A stretch of DNA of 64,000 nt, taken from positions 62,844,960 to 62,908,959 of the forward strand of contig OY735207.1 of NCBI GenBank assembly GCA_963457665.1, read 5' to 3'. This DNA is from Thysanoteuthis rhombus (taxonomy: Eukaryota; Mollusca; Cephalopoda; Oegopsida; Thysanoteuthidae). Positions 20,401 to 30,815 of the stretch are shown here, piece after piece. The notes under the pieces were generated by a model that saw only the letters and a program-made list of their open reading frames with translations, did no database searches and was not told where the DNA came from. How positions within the stretch are numbered: position 1 is the first letter of the stretch; every line of letters begins with the position of its first letter. The position numbers and the translations under genes were made by a program.

Positions 20401-21360
20401 ATCTACACATTAACTGAAGTACAAAATGTCAATTACACAAGAAAAATTCAATAACGTCTCATTTTTACATTTAAAAAAATTAATTTATTGATAGTAAAAA
20501 TGAAAAAATGAAAAGAATAATTTCTGATTCATAACCTTCTTATAAAGAACATGTTATCATTATTCCCGTGTTTTTTTCCTGTTCGTACCACTGAGTGACA
20601 TTTGTACAGTACCTATTTCCCTAGTGAGATTTTTTTTCTGGTAGAGATATTCAAGTTCATCATTTGTGTTGAATCTCAATGTAAGTATCTGCTGGTAGAG
20701 ATATACTAAGTTTATCATTTGCATTGAGCCTTCATGTAACTATAAGGAATGTTTGGAGTAAATAAGACACTGTTCAACTGATCATCCTCAATGGATACTG
20801 GCAATTTTTTACAATGAGTGACTCATTCCTGATTGAAAAACCTCCTGAATAACTCTTGAACAATTTGACCTCCACCAAACACTGTGTATATTCAATCGTA
20901 TGCTTCTGCTACTTTACTTTAATGTATGAATTTCTACCTCAGACAAGCTCTAACAATTTCTTTTTTGGCTGCCATTTTGATTTTACTCATTACTATTGTA
21001 GGTATACTCTTTTGACAGTCAACTGCTAGTAAATGATATATGAAGGTTCCATGATACTGAAAATGCTTATGGACTGTTAGCTTTTGAAGAGTTCATCATT
21101 TTTTCTTTTTAAGAGAACATCAAAAACCAGCCCATTTTGTCATCTGATTTTACTGTTTATACATTTGCGTATTCACACCAGTAGTGTCTAGTGGTTGTCA
21201 GTGTGGATCAAGTGACAGCACGTGTCTTCAATCAAGCACTCTCTTTGGTGTGGACAATCTCAACTCTTCCATCAAATTCCAAGTCCTACAATTTCATGAC
21301 TCATATGTTATTCCTACAAGATAACTGATGGCAGGTATGGATTACCGAGACTAATTTTTA
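20401..21360. other. Non-coding stretch
   Basis: Contains a loose internal repetition: GTAGAGATATTCAAGTTCATCATTTG-like words at 20641-20667 recur at 20696-20722 (GTAGAGATATACTAAGTTTATCAT). Nothing else was recognised. Confidence 0.4.
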
Positions 21361-21364
21361 AGTT

Positions 21365-21500
21365 GGGCACCTTGCTGTGGAGCATTGGTTAGCAATGTGG
21401 TGTCACAGAGCATAATGGCTACAGTCAGTTTGATCCTCACTGAATGCTCCATATTTATGACCTTGTGCCAGTCTAAGCTAGTTTTAATTAGATAAGGAAA
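21365..21500 (+). mobile_element. SINE-1 copy (tRNA-like head)
   Basis: GTGGAGCATTGGTTAGCAAT (A box region, from 21377) and CAGTTTGATCCTCACTGAAT (B box, from 21425) are spaced as in a tRNA, followed by GCTCCATATTTATGACCTTG. An inverted copy lies at 26318-26450 with the same shoulder words. Confidence 0.6.
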
Positions 21501-22095
21501 TAAACCCAACTTTCAATAAGATTAGTGAAAACAGATCCTTCACGTGATAAAATTTTCGATTTTTTATAAAAGCTCAAAATCATTGAATAACCCAAACCAA
21601 AAGTAGAAGAAAAAAAAGAAAAAGCATGACTAAATCACTTTGATGAGATGATCAAGCTGTTAGTAGAAATCATGTTAGAGTTTATTTAATAAACATTTAG
21701 AGATCAAATATTTTCAAATGCACCAAATGATCAAACCTTTGATGAAATCTTCAGAGAAGAAGATAAAAATGTCAAATAAAATGGCCTCAAAGATAAGGTG
21801 GAAATAGTATGAAAACAAAATCTGCAAAGAGAGAGAAAACCAAAGATGAACATGAAAGGCTATCAATAAACATTTTATTGAACCATGCTTCTATTTTCTC
21901 ATTGATTTTCGCTCTGATCAACATGATTAGAGAAAAAAAAGGTAATCACTGGATTTAGATCGACTTAAAAGTGCTGCAGGATTTAAATGGGATTTCTAAT
22001 TGAGTTGCCCTTGTTTTTGGCTTTTATTTTCAATTTCCTTTTATACACATTCTTTTAATACACATTTCAGAATTTGTCCTTTTGCTATTGATGAA
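21501..22095. other. Non-coding stretch, nothing recognised
   Basis: AT-rich and A-rich sequence; no motifs. Confidence 0.35.
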
Positions 22096-22097
22096 TT

Positions 22098-22537
22098 ACA
22101 AACCGTCAACCAAAACTGTCAACTTGTTTCTCCAGTTTTGAAGTCGGTTTGGCTGGCTGACTGGCTGGCTATGTATGTAAGTATGTATCATACATACATA
22201 GATACTGCTAGAGGGTTGAAAATTTAAACATTTACTCCTTGTTATGTCAAGAAAAAAATTTTTTTTTGTTGCTTTCAAAAGTTCCAACTTAATAATATGG
22301 GGGGGGGCTTAAAATGTAAATCTTTGCTAAATTGGTTTAGTTTATGTCCACCCACATTCATGGTTGTTTTTTTGAAATTCAGACTTTTTAATGTCCAACA
22401 AAAAGAACTAGAAGTAACTTATTCATTGATAACCCCCTTTTCCAAAGTTAGATTGATCACCTCCAACACAGCATGTGTGACAATTTCATGTATTACATGA
22501 CAGTTTAAACTGACACATAACTGTTTCTATTGACTGT
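22098..22537 (-). mobile_element. Rep-A copy, near complete
   Basis: Starts at CCGTCAACCAAAACTGTCAA, then TTGGCTGGCTGACTGGCTGG, a TATGTATG run, AGAGGGTTGAAAATTTAAAC, a G run near 22303, TAAATTGGTTTAGTTTATG, GAAGTAACTTATTCATTGAT and TAGATTGATCACC, ending CATAACTGTTTCTATTGACTG. Confidence 0.8.
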
Positions 22538-22616
22538 AACCAGACCTGTTTTAATTCATTTTTTGTATTTTGTTAAATTGAAGGACATTTATGGAAGGAA
22601 ATTAAAAAGGAATCAA

Positions 22617-22772
22617 AAGAAACGTTTCCAGCCCTGTAGCTCTAGTAGTATAGCCTGTAAACATGATATATACATAGACTGCCAACTAGCCATCCAGCCA
22701 TCTACACCTGCTTAAAAACTGAACAAACCTATGTTGACAGTTTTGGAGACGGATGGTTGATGTTTTCTAATA
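22617..22772 (+). mobile_element. Rep-A, 3' third only
   Basis: CCAGCCCTGTAGCTCTAGTA, GCCATCCAGCCATC, AAAAACTGAACAAACC, TATGTTGACAGTTTTGG and ATGGTTGATGTTTTCTAAT are the end of a plus-oriented copy lying back to back with the previous one. Confidence 0.7.
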
Positions 22773-24735
22773 ACTGTGCTCTGTAAAATTATTGTTGTAT
22801 AGGCCTTATTGTAAATTCATATGAGTGTGCTTTCTCCAACATCCTAGCCAGGGCAATAAAATGGGGTGAGCTAAGACACTCATGGCTCATTTCAATCAAG
22901 TCCCACCCTGTGTATGAGGTTAAATTGATACAATTATATCTTGTACTGTAACCTTTGTTTCTTTTTTATTGTTTTCATAGTATGCCTTTTGTGTCTGACA
23001 CTTGGATTGACTCTCTATGAGTTGAGATGTTTATATTGTTCTAGGGCATTCTGTGTTGTTTTTGCTCAACTACATATGTATCTTTCGTATGCATCGACTT
23101 AATCAAATTATTGCTGATAAATATTGAATTGTTGTATTTTCATTCAGGCCAAACCGTAACTCATATTATTTAATGCTTTGTTACCTTTTGGTCTTGTTTT
23201 CTCTTGTTCAAGACAAGTCGGGTCAAACAGGGCATTAGTGCCCCCCACTGGATCAGGCCTTCTCTTTGAGGTTGGGGACTTGAAAGTTGGAATCTAATAG
23301 TCAATAAAAGATAATGGTGCAGCGTAATTGTTTTATGTAACCCCAATCTGATGTTCCCATATAAAAAGACTGTATCATTATTATTTGTTGGTGCTCATTC
23401 CATTGTGTCATCCCAGGGTCAGGTCATTCCGAATATAACCTTTTGTATCCCCCTGCGAATATATGCTTTTGCCCACCCTCCCTTGTGAAAGTGATCGCAG
23501 ATGCCCATGCTCACAGCCATATCTGGAGAACCAACTCCTCATAAGTGCCTAATTGCTGCCCAATTTGTCCACGCTAATTAATTTTGGAAGAAATCTCAAA
23601 CACCAGCTCACTTATTGGGATCCCCCCGACTGATTAATTCTGAAGAGTCTATTTCTACTCTCTGCTCCCAAATAGTTTGAAAGGGGGGACATCTACAGAT
23701 TTGTCAAAATTTTCCCATCAAAACACAACTATCAAACAATGTGAGAAGAACTCTTGGTTAACCAAGTTTTATTGTTTCTGCTGATTTCAGTGATTTTAAA
23801 ATTTCAGACCACCAAAAAACTTTTCAGTTCAATTTTTCTTCAAAAACAAAATAATTTTTTTGTTCCTGTCAATACTGTATGTGTTTATGTCTCATTTGCC
23901 TATCACATCCATACAATAGATCTTTCTTGAGTTACTTAGGTTTTGTGCTGATCTTACTAAATTATGTGGTGGCTATAGTTTCATGCTCCCCGCACCGAGC
24001 TTAATCCAACCCACCCACTCGACAAATTGTGACAGATTTTCCAACACACCTTGCTATTCTGCCCCCCACCCTCTCCTCAGCAATTAGATGCCTGAGAGTG
24101 CTATTCATGAATTTCGACCATCAGACTGTCTTCAAGAGTGAATTGTTTTGGCATTAGCATCAATCCTTTAGTGGTTAAGATTATCTCCACATTTTTCTGA
24201 CATTGGTTACAAAGCATCGCCTTCTATTTGGCTTTAAATCAGAAGAATAAAGAAAAGGAATACAAGTGTCATCTCTACCCAGTTGAAATGGCTGTTAAGA
24301 TTATGGGGATAATGATATACTCTCTGAAAAATATCAGTTGACAAAATAAAGATGTCCAGAAATTGGATGAGGTGACAGAGAGCTCATGATTAAAAAGATT
24401 GCTGAATAGCACACACGCACCCCACACACACATACACACATGCACATAATACTCTGTATGGCTGATAATGGTGGGTGTTGTCTGTAATAATGTGTTTTGG
24501 GGATGGTAAATGCTTTTAGAAGCATCTTGAAAAATGATTCTTTGCATCCATTGTCGATATACTATTTTGAGAGAGCCCTTGTGGTGTCAAAATTGTAAAT
24601 CTAAATTTGTTGCTAAAATTCTTACAGTAGTCCCCCTTTAGTATGGTGGGATCCAAGAAAGACAACCACGTTATAACTGAAATGTGGGTAATCAAAAGTC
24701 AATTCTGAGTGCCAAAAAATAAATCCACCATTGAA
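22773..24735. other. Long interval without recognised element
   Basis: More even base composition than its surroundings, with CCCCCC patches at about 23240, 23452 and 23624. An AATAAA at about 23305 and a TTGGTGCTCATTCC at about 23388 made me consider a solo LTR, but no paired ends or polyprotein were found. CA-rich run at about 24412-24445. Confidence 0.35.
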
Positions 24736-24739
24736 CAAA

Positions 24740-24965
24740 GGTGTTTCTATTATGTAAATTTTTATTTGGACTTTTGTCCTCATCTTGATTCATTTCTTGT
24801 ACGCAACGTTTCGGCCATTGCATCCTATGGCCATCTTCCGGTGTGGGTGCATTTTTGACCATCGAAGGGTGGGTTGTCTCATCAATTGTTTGGAATGTGT
24901 ATATTCCTCTGTTTAATTTTGGGTGTGATTGATTTTTTGGTCCCACTGCTGTTGGTGGTAAAGTT
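24740..24965 (-). mobile_element. Rep-H copy with Penelope-like terminus motif
   Basis: On the minus strand: a GGGACCAAAAAATCAATCAC start (about 24942), CGGAAGATGGCC (24829-24840, one base off CTGAAGA), then GGCCGAAACGTTGCGTACAA (GAAAC at 24808-24812), then GATGAGGACAAAAGTCC whose GGAC/GTCC halves form a hairpin. Aligns along its length with 27195-27445. Confidence 0.55.
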
Positions 24966-25350
24966 CAAAGAAAACTACACATAATGATATTCCCTTATCT
25001 AAAAGATTAAGATACAAAAGATGTTTTCCTCAGAAAAACGTACAAAACACCATGAAATTAAATGATAGTTTATTGAAAATTGAAGAAATGTAATATTTTA
25101 GTTATGTCAAGTAAGTCATTTGATGGCGTTCTGTTTTTATTCCTGATTTTCTGGTTGGGCTTGGCATTTATAAGCTGAAATGTTGGGGGCCATCATCAAC
25201 CCACCTTATATTGCACACTGCGCAATACCAAACCGAGCTATCTTGAGGGATGTCTCTATTTACTAAGCTAAGCTTAGTACAGTATAAGGAAGATTCTGTC
25301 AAACCAGTCTTCCAAGTGCTTAGAAAATCAGCTTTTGTATTCTTGACTTC
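24966..25350. other. Non-coding flank of the following element
   Basis: No repeat recognised. A CTAAGCTAAGCTTAG near-palindrome lies at 25264-25278. Confidence 0.35.
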
Positions 25351-25361
25351 TACCCAGGATG

Positions 25362-25832
25362 CAGTGCTGGATTTAGATATGGCTGAGTGGGCTGCAGCCC
25401 AGGGCCTCATACTCCTGGGGGCCGAAGCCCCCTAAGAAAAAATACCATCATTAATTGTATTTTATTTCTAACAGTAAAAAGCAAGAGCATACCTAGGCTA
25501 AATGATGTGAAAGCGCAGATTGAGATTTCAGATGCACTTTGATGGGAGTGTCAAATGCATTTGGCCTTGATTTTAGTTTGTTTATAGTGTAATGTGGAAA
25601 CATAGCTGTGAATTTTCAGTGTGAAAGTCTTCATTAATTCCAGACTTTTGTTAACTTATTAGGGATTATTAATTTAGAGTCAATCCTTTTATCAATGTTT
25701 AAATTTCAGCCATGTTCTACTTTCATTGAGTTGAAAAGAATCAGATTTAATTTCACATGATCAGATGCTATCAAGTTTGGACCTTCCAAGGTCTCCTGGC
25801 CCAGGGCTCCCAGTTACTTCTATCCGGCACTG
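25362..25832. mobile_element. Non-autonomous hAT-like element (471 bases) with flanking duplication
   Basis: Left end CAGTGCTGG and right end CCGGCACTG are inverted repeats matching at 8 of 9 bases. The 9 bases just outside are CCCAGGATG (25353-25361) and CCCTGGATG (25833-25841), one mismatch. The first 80 bases (GGATTTAGATATGGCTGAGT, GCAGCCCAGGGCCTC, GGGGGCCGAAGCCCCC) resemble ends of ZMYM-type hAT elements, and GGATTTAGA also occurs at the presumed end of the hAT relic at 5195. No coding capacity. hAT duplications are normally 8 bases; the ninth match may be chance. Confidence 0.7.
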
Positions 25833-25841
25833 CCCTGGATG

Positions 25842-26317
25842 TCACATATTTATGGCATTGAAGTTTTGAATTTTGTCGTGCAAAATGAGAAAACAAAAAA
25901 GATAGGTATTTACTAAGCTCAGCTTTGTCTGGCAAAAGGTTATCATTTTTGGAGACCCAATATGGATTGAACTTAAAGCATCAAAGTTGGTGGTCCTTTT
26001 TCAGAGAGTGTGCCCTCATTAAGCGATAATCTTCTAAAAAGAAATTTCATGTGATCATAGGAATTTTGGAACAGCTGATTATCATTTTTATTATATTTGT
26101 ATTTTATAAAATATTTTATGCTGAAGGAGAACAAACTGTTTGAAAGAATTCTTTAAAAAGTCTGTTTAGATGATCAAAAACTGATATGACAGACGATAAA
26201 ATAAAAGTTGTAGAGTTTGTTTAATAAAATCTAAAAACAAAACATCATATCTCTTGTGTGCCAATAAAATATTTTTGTGTGCCACAAGTTTGCCACCCCT
26301 GCATTACCCTGAATAAT
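25842..26317. other. Non-coding stretch, nothing recognised
   Basis: AT-rich; no motifs seen. Confidence 0.35.
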
Positions 26318-26450
26318 AATTCAATAGACTATCATACTTACCATTACAGCAAGGTACAAGGCCACAAATATGGAGCATTCACTAGGGATCAAACTCATTA
26401 TGTAATCATGGTTCACAAGACAAACTTGCTAAGCACTATTCCACTATGAA
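26318..26450 (-). mobile_element. SINE-1 copy, inverted
   Basis: On the minus strand: ATAGTGGAATAGTGCTTAGC (A box region), GAGTTTGATCCCTAGTGAAT (B box) and GCTCCATATTTGTGGCCTTG, parallel to the copy at 21365-21500. Confidence 0.6.
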
Positions 26451-26469
26451 GTACCCCCTACTGGTAGTC

Positions 26470-26885
26470 ACCTAGGGAGTTGAAACATGGAACCTAACAA
26501 AAAGTTTGACCCGGTAACTGAGAACCATGCAACATGCAATTAAAAAAATTATGCTCAACCTCACATGGAGAGATTACAAGACAGCACAATATATCAGGGA
26601 AAAAAAAGAGTCTGAGACATCATAGAATCCATCAGAAAACTCAAATGGCTATGGGCTGGTCATGTTGCAAGAATGGCAGACAACTGCTGAACATCACAGC
26701 TCACAACATGGATCCCCAGAGATCACTCGCAAAACCATGGACTGGAAGAGTATAAGATGGGAAGATGAACCTGACAAGTTCAGAAATTATTGGCTCCGCA
26801 ACACCCATGATAGAGAGGGGTGGGGATTCTGGGAAAGGTCGATGTCCAACAACAGATGATAAAAGACTGATGATGATAATGAATT
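26470..26885 (+). pseudogene. RTE-clade LINE 3' end
   Basis: Encodes TWNLTKSL, a KIMLNLTWRDYKTAQYI block, KLKWLWAGHVARMADNC, then in another frame TTWIPRDHSQ, WKSIRWEDEPDKFRNYWLRN and THDREGWGFW, ending in GATGATGATAATGA (26867-26880). The last part from 26680 stays open. 5' truncated. Confidence 0.85.
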
Positions 26886-27194
26886 TTAAAACTCAAGAAG
26901 TTGCATGGGCCGTTATGACTAAACAAGAGATGAAAGTCAATTGGTTCAAGCTGAACCGGTTCCAGCCAATCAAACGCAAATTTGTAAAAGTTTGCTCCGG
27001 CCAAGAAACGCTTACTGGGTATTGATGGTTTATTGATTGGGATGTTGAAAATGGCCTGAAGAGCAGCAACATTTACATCAAAGTCATCTATCTATAAAAA
27101 CAATTCAAAGGATCAATCTATGTTGTTATATGTTTGATAAATGTTAAAATCTATTGTTTTAATTTTTTTTTAATCTCATGAAGCCTATCAAGAA
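26886..27194. other. Non-coding spacer
   Basis: Includes GAACCGGTTC (26953-26962), a short perfect palindrome, within AAGCTGAACCGGTTCCAGCC. Nothing else recognised. Confidence 0.35.
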
Positions 27195-27445
27195 ATTTTC
27201 TGAATTTCTCAGATGCGGGAATATCATTGTGTAAAGTTTTTTGCAGACTTTTATCCTTGTCTCGGTTTGTTTCTTGAACGTAACATTTTGGTAGATGTAC
27301 CCTATGGCTATCTTCAGGTGTATTTTTGATCATCAAGACGGGGAGGGACCATCTTGCCGATCAGCTTGAACACGCCTATTCTGCTGTCTAATTTCAGGTG
27401 TAGTTGATTTTTGGTCCTGAGCACTGTGATAGGTTGTAATTGGCA
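27195..27445 (-). mobile_element. Rep-H copy with Penelope-like terminus motif
   Basis: On the minus strand: GGACCAAAAATCAACTACAC, GTGTTCAAGCTGATC, then CTGAAGA (27311-27317) and TAGCCATAGGGTACAT; the GAAAC half is mutated (ACCAAAATGTTACG). Then AGGATAAAAGTCTGC and AACTTTACACAATGATATTC. Confidence 0.5.
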
Positions 27446-27559
27446 TCATTGACCCAAAAAAGCCCCCCCCCCTCACCCACCCCATCAGACAAATACAAAT
27501 TTCTGATATCATATTCCAAGCGATTACCAAGACAGGCCTTCCGCTGAATAGTAAGAAAT

Positions 27560-27763
27560 ATGAAACATCTATCTAGAAAGTATCCAACCTTTTTTTGAAT
27601 ATTGCAAGAGCTATTTGTGTGCCCTTAATGTTACTTGGCAACCATTTAGAGAGGACCTTATTGTGCATGCATGAACAGACACTCTCTAATGAGATTATAA
27701 AGAAGTAAGACGCTATTGAGTGAGGTGTACTGTGTGACCATCACATTCACAATGACCGTCTGA
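27560..27763 (+). mobile_element. Mariner 5' end fragment
   Basis: CATCTATCTAGAAAGTATCC is the mariner-like terminal sequence, followed by TTACTTGGCAACCATTTAGA, CATGCATGAACAGACACTCT and CACATTCACAATGACCGTCT, the leader found inverted at 7600-7785 and 37440-37690. It stops where Rep-A begins (about 27764). Confidence 0.6.
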
Positions 27764-28065
27764 GAATGTCAACTGAAATTGTCAACATGGGATTCTGTAG
27801 TCTATAAGCTGATCTGGCTGGCTATGTATGTATCACATGTTTGTTTTTTCACTATATTTTGGACGTTTTCCGGTAGAAAATGTCAGTGATGTCATAAATA
27901 GAATTTATTCTGACCAAATTTGTTTCTTGATGGAATTTTTTTTTTATACATGACTTCAAATTTTAACACAGCCCAACAATGAGAACAAAGAGTAACATAT
28001 TCCTTGATTATCCCTTTTTCCAATCTTTAAATTTATCCCCCCCAACATGGTAATGTGACGGTTTC
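27764..28065 (-). mobile_element. Rep-A copy interrupted by a Rep-C segment
   Basis: The Rep-A start (GTCAACTGAAATTGTCAACA, GGCTGGCTATGTATGTATC) stops near 27845. A Rep-C segment (CTATATTTTGGACGTTTTCC, GTCAGTGATGTCATAAATAG, GACTTCAAATTTTAACACA) fills 27851-27970. Rep-A resumes (AACAATGAGAACAAAGAGTA, ACATATTCCTTGAT) and ends ATGTGACGGTTTCTATTGA. The middle of Rep-A is missing, so this is a replacement rather than a clean insertion. Confidence 0.65.
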
Positions 28066-28418
28066 TATTGAAGGACCAATTCAGTGTTTCACTATTGTTT
28101 GTTTTCCCCTTGTTTTCTCTCTCTCAACTGAAACTGCAGAGGAGAATTCATGGACGCATTTGGACCAACAATAATGTTTTCTCACCAGTTGTGCATCGAC
28201 GAATGAAAGGCCCCTCTGAAAGGGATTTATTCAATTATCAGTCTTGTCAGAATAATGCATTGAAAGTAATGACTGGCTTTCTCAGCTACGTCCGCCAACT
28301 GCCATTTTCCTACCCGACCCCCAACCTCCATATAATTCCCGCTAACACCTGCATTTAAAGGGAGCTAACACCACTTTTCAGGGTTCTTGCGCCATCACTT
28401 CAAGGAACAGGTCAGGCT
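28066..28418. other. Non-coding stretch with a 96-codon open frame
   Basis: The frame at 28068-28358 has relatively even composition in its second half, but no domain is recognisable; I do not call it a gene. Confidence 0.35.
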
Positions 28419-28830
28419 CATCACTCGATAGAAACTGCCATGCAACCAACATCTTTCAGCAGCATGCCATATTGCGGATGATTGATTTAAGAATTGGAGT
28501 AAAAAGAGGTGATAAGTTACTCCTCCTACTTTTGTTGGGCTGGGATCAATAAAAGAGTCTGAATGTAAGGAAAGAACAACCATAAACGTACATAACGAAA
28601 TGCACTTAAAAACCTTCGTAGGGAAAGGAATTTTCAAAAAACAAAAAAAGCCCCTTATTCTCTAGATATAATAAGGAGTAAATGCTTAAATTTCCAGACT
28701 TCTAGCTACATTGGTGTGGCCTATATGCATGATTAATACGTACGTATCCAGTCAACCAGCCAGACCAGCTCAAAAACTAACAAAACCTATGTTAGCAGTT
28801 TTGGGGACAGTTTTGGTTGACAGTTTCTAA
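28419..28830 (+). mobile_element. Rep-A copy, near complete
   Basis: CATCACTCGATAGAAACTGCC start, CAGCAGCATGCCATATTGCG, GGTGATAAGTTACTCCTCC, TTGTTGGGCTGGGATCA, AATAAGGAGTAAATGCTTAA, CCAGTCAACCAGCCAGACCA and the terminus GTTGACAGTTTCTAAGA. Confidence 0.8.
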
Positions 28831-29034
28831 GAGATAAATCTCCAAAAAATAAGAAGACAAACTTGAGATAAAAAAATGTTCTGAAGTTGCATTATGGAAG
28901 GTTTTTTTTTCAAAATATACAGGCTGCCCCCAAAACAAAAGGAGATTCATTTTAACGACTGATAATTTTCTGACATCTTTTCGTTGTTCAGGTTAAAATC
29001 AACCGTAAGAATGAAGATAATAGAAAAAAAAAGA

Positions 29035-29400
29035 TCTTATCAAACTCCAGTCGGAGGCTGGAGTTGATTTGGTTTTTCCACCATAACAAGAACAATCCTC
29101 ATTTGAAAGAGTAAACTCATTCTCTGTCCCATCACATTGAACCAAACTGATACATGAAATTAACATTTCACTACAGCTATTTGAAATCAAAACCAAATGA
29201 TCTGTAGGCAGTTCTGAGCCAAGCTGACAAGTCTAATATAAGTAGAAATGCAATACACAAGGGCTTATTTCATTCTAATAAATAAAAACATTTATAAAAT
29301 TAACATTTACTGACCATGATTTGGAAATTATCAACATAAAAAGCTTATTTCATTCTAATGCATAAATACATTTATTGAAAATATATACATTTTTGTAATT
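29035..29400 (-). mobile_element. SINE-3 copy, inverted
   Basis: On the minus strand: GACTTGTCAGCTTGGCTCAG (A box side), CAGTTTGGTTCAATGTGATG (B box side), GAGTTTACTCTTTCAAATGA, GAGGATTGTTCTTGTTATGG and AATCAACTCCAGCCTCCGAC with a CTGGAGTTTGA partner. The 5' side also shares TTTATTTACTAGAATGAAAT-like words with 9440-9470 (here two such words, near 29275 and 29355). Confidence 0.55.
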
Positions 29401-29544
29401 TTCTATTCATTGTTTATATAATACAGAAGTTGCAGTGATTATCTTTAGTCAGAATGGAATCAAAGTAGGAGTGGAGTTTGACCCTGCAACAATCAAGCTT
29501 TTCTATTTAAAAGTGGTACTGGGAATAAGGAACTTCAAAGTCTT

Positions 29545-30490
29545 TTAGCATCTGTCATTGGATATAGACCTTCACAAGGATTCGCCTTACCTCTCTATCG
29601 TGGACATCGCGGAGCCAATACTTTCTGAACTTGTCTAGTTCATTTTGCCATCTTATACTCTATTGGCCTTGGTTATGCATTTGATCTCTAGTGATCCATG
29701 TTTTGAGTCATGATATTCAGATGTTGTCTGCCATTCTTGCAACATAGCCAGCCCATTGCCATTTGAGTTTTCTGATGGGTTTTATGATGTCTTGGACACC
29801 TGTTTTCTCCCTGATATATTATGCTGTCTTGTGATATCTCAATGTAAGGTTGAACATGATTTTTCGTGTGCAGGTAGAATGGTTTTCACTCTGTGGGTCT
29901 GTCTCTTGGTTAAGTTCTATGCTTCAGCTCCATGAGTGACTATTGGGAGGATGCATTGGTTGTATACCCTTCTTTTTAAGATAAATAGGATCTTCTTGTT
30001 TTTGAAGGTTGAACTTGCTCTGCCGAAGGCTAACCATTCTAAAGTGATTGTAGCTTGATTTAATCTTCTTTTGAGGATTTCATGGAGATCTGTTGTCCTA
30101 GGTAGATGTCGTGGTTTACTTTCTCCAGTTCTGTGTCTTTGATTTTGATAATTTCCGATGTGATTGTTGCACATGACCTTTGTTTTGCTAAAGTTCAGGT
30201 GTAGGCCAACTTTTTTGCTCTCTTGATTCTGTTCATCTAGCATCAGTTGGAGGTTGTGTAGGTCTTCTGCAAAAAGGGCGATGTTGTCCGCAAATCTGAG
30301 GTTGCTCAGATATTTGCCTTTTATTTTGATTCCTTTATTTCCCCAGTCTAGGTTTCTGAAGATCAGCTTGAGGCAGGATGTAAAGAGTTAGGGTGAGCTG
30401 GTATCACCTTGTCTTACCCTTCTTTTGAGCTGAAAGGGCTCCAAGTCTCTATGTAGCCTGACAAAGGAGCTGCTGTGACTATATATATGT
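29545..30490 (-). pseudogene. RTE-clade LINE, RT end and C-terminal tail
   Basis: From about 30480 on the minus strand: LQ(H)IYS-type block, LHRDLEPFQLKRRVRQGDT (about 30455-30400), NLRFADNIALFAEDLHNLQ (about 30300-30250), LMLDEQNQESKKVGLHLNFS with KTKVMCNN, ILKRRLNQATITLEWLAFGR, RRVYNQCILPIVTHGAEA, then in other frames the KLKWQWAGY and HDREVRRILVKVYIQ tail. The catalytic motif reads FADN (codons at 30280-30291) in place of FADD, so the second metal-binding Asp is Asn. The block from 30243 to 29917 is open. 5' truncated. Confidence 0.85.
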
Positions 30491-30554
30491 TGCTGTAATT
30501 TGATGTATACAGGTCTATACATCAACCACCAAAGTCAGTGAATGATTAGGGGAG

Positions 30555-30725
30555 GGTTGATAGCGGTGATGTGGTACTAAAAAAGAAGTGGGGGAACATA
30601 GGACTGTCTGCTCTTGGAGGTGGGAGCTAAGAAATTTTCAAAGTTTAACCAATTTCTTAGACTTTCTGAAGCCACATAGGATGAGTATTTGACTGGATAA
30701 TTTTTCTTATCAAAAAATTGAAAAA
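30555..30725 (+). repeat. Rep-E copy
   Basis: GATGTGGTACTAAAAAAGAA, GGGGGAACATAGGACTG, TTTTCAAAGTTTAACCAATT, GAAGCCACATAGGATGAGTA and TTTGACTGGATAAT parallel 12628-12845. Confidence 0.55.
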
Positions 30726-30815
30726 TTCAAATACAGGCCTCGCAATCACAGTCAACAGTTGAACAACTGTAGTTTGAAATTTTGAAGTCATGTAAAAAAT
30801 TTTTTATTGTCAATT
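30726..30815 (-). repeat. Rep-C, left part split by an RTE insertion
   Basis: On the minus strand this reads TTACATGACTTCAAATTTC, then CAGTTGTTCAACTGTTGACTG, the second half of Rep-C; its other half continues at 31336. Confidence 0.55.

Noticed and set aside
22797-23420. Possible solo LTR (AATAAA near 23305, TTGGTGCTC-like primer site near 23388)
   Set aside because: No paired LTR, no target duplication and no polyprotein; single short words of this kind occur by chance.
24692-27336. Similar minus-strand open frames in two Rep-H copies (24692-24946 and 27151-27336)
   Set aside because: The similarity is that of homologous repeat DNA; the frames diverge by shifts and contain the Penelope-end motif, so no protein is supported.
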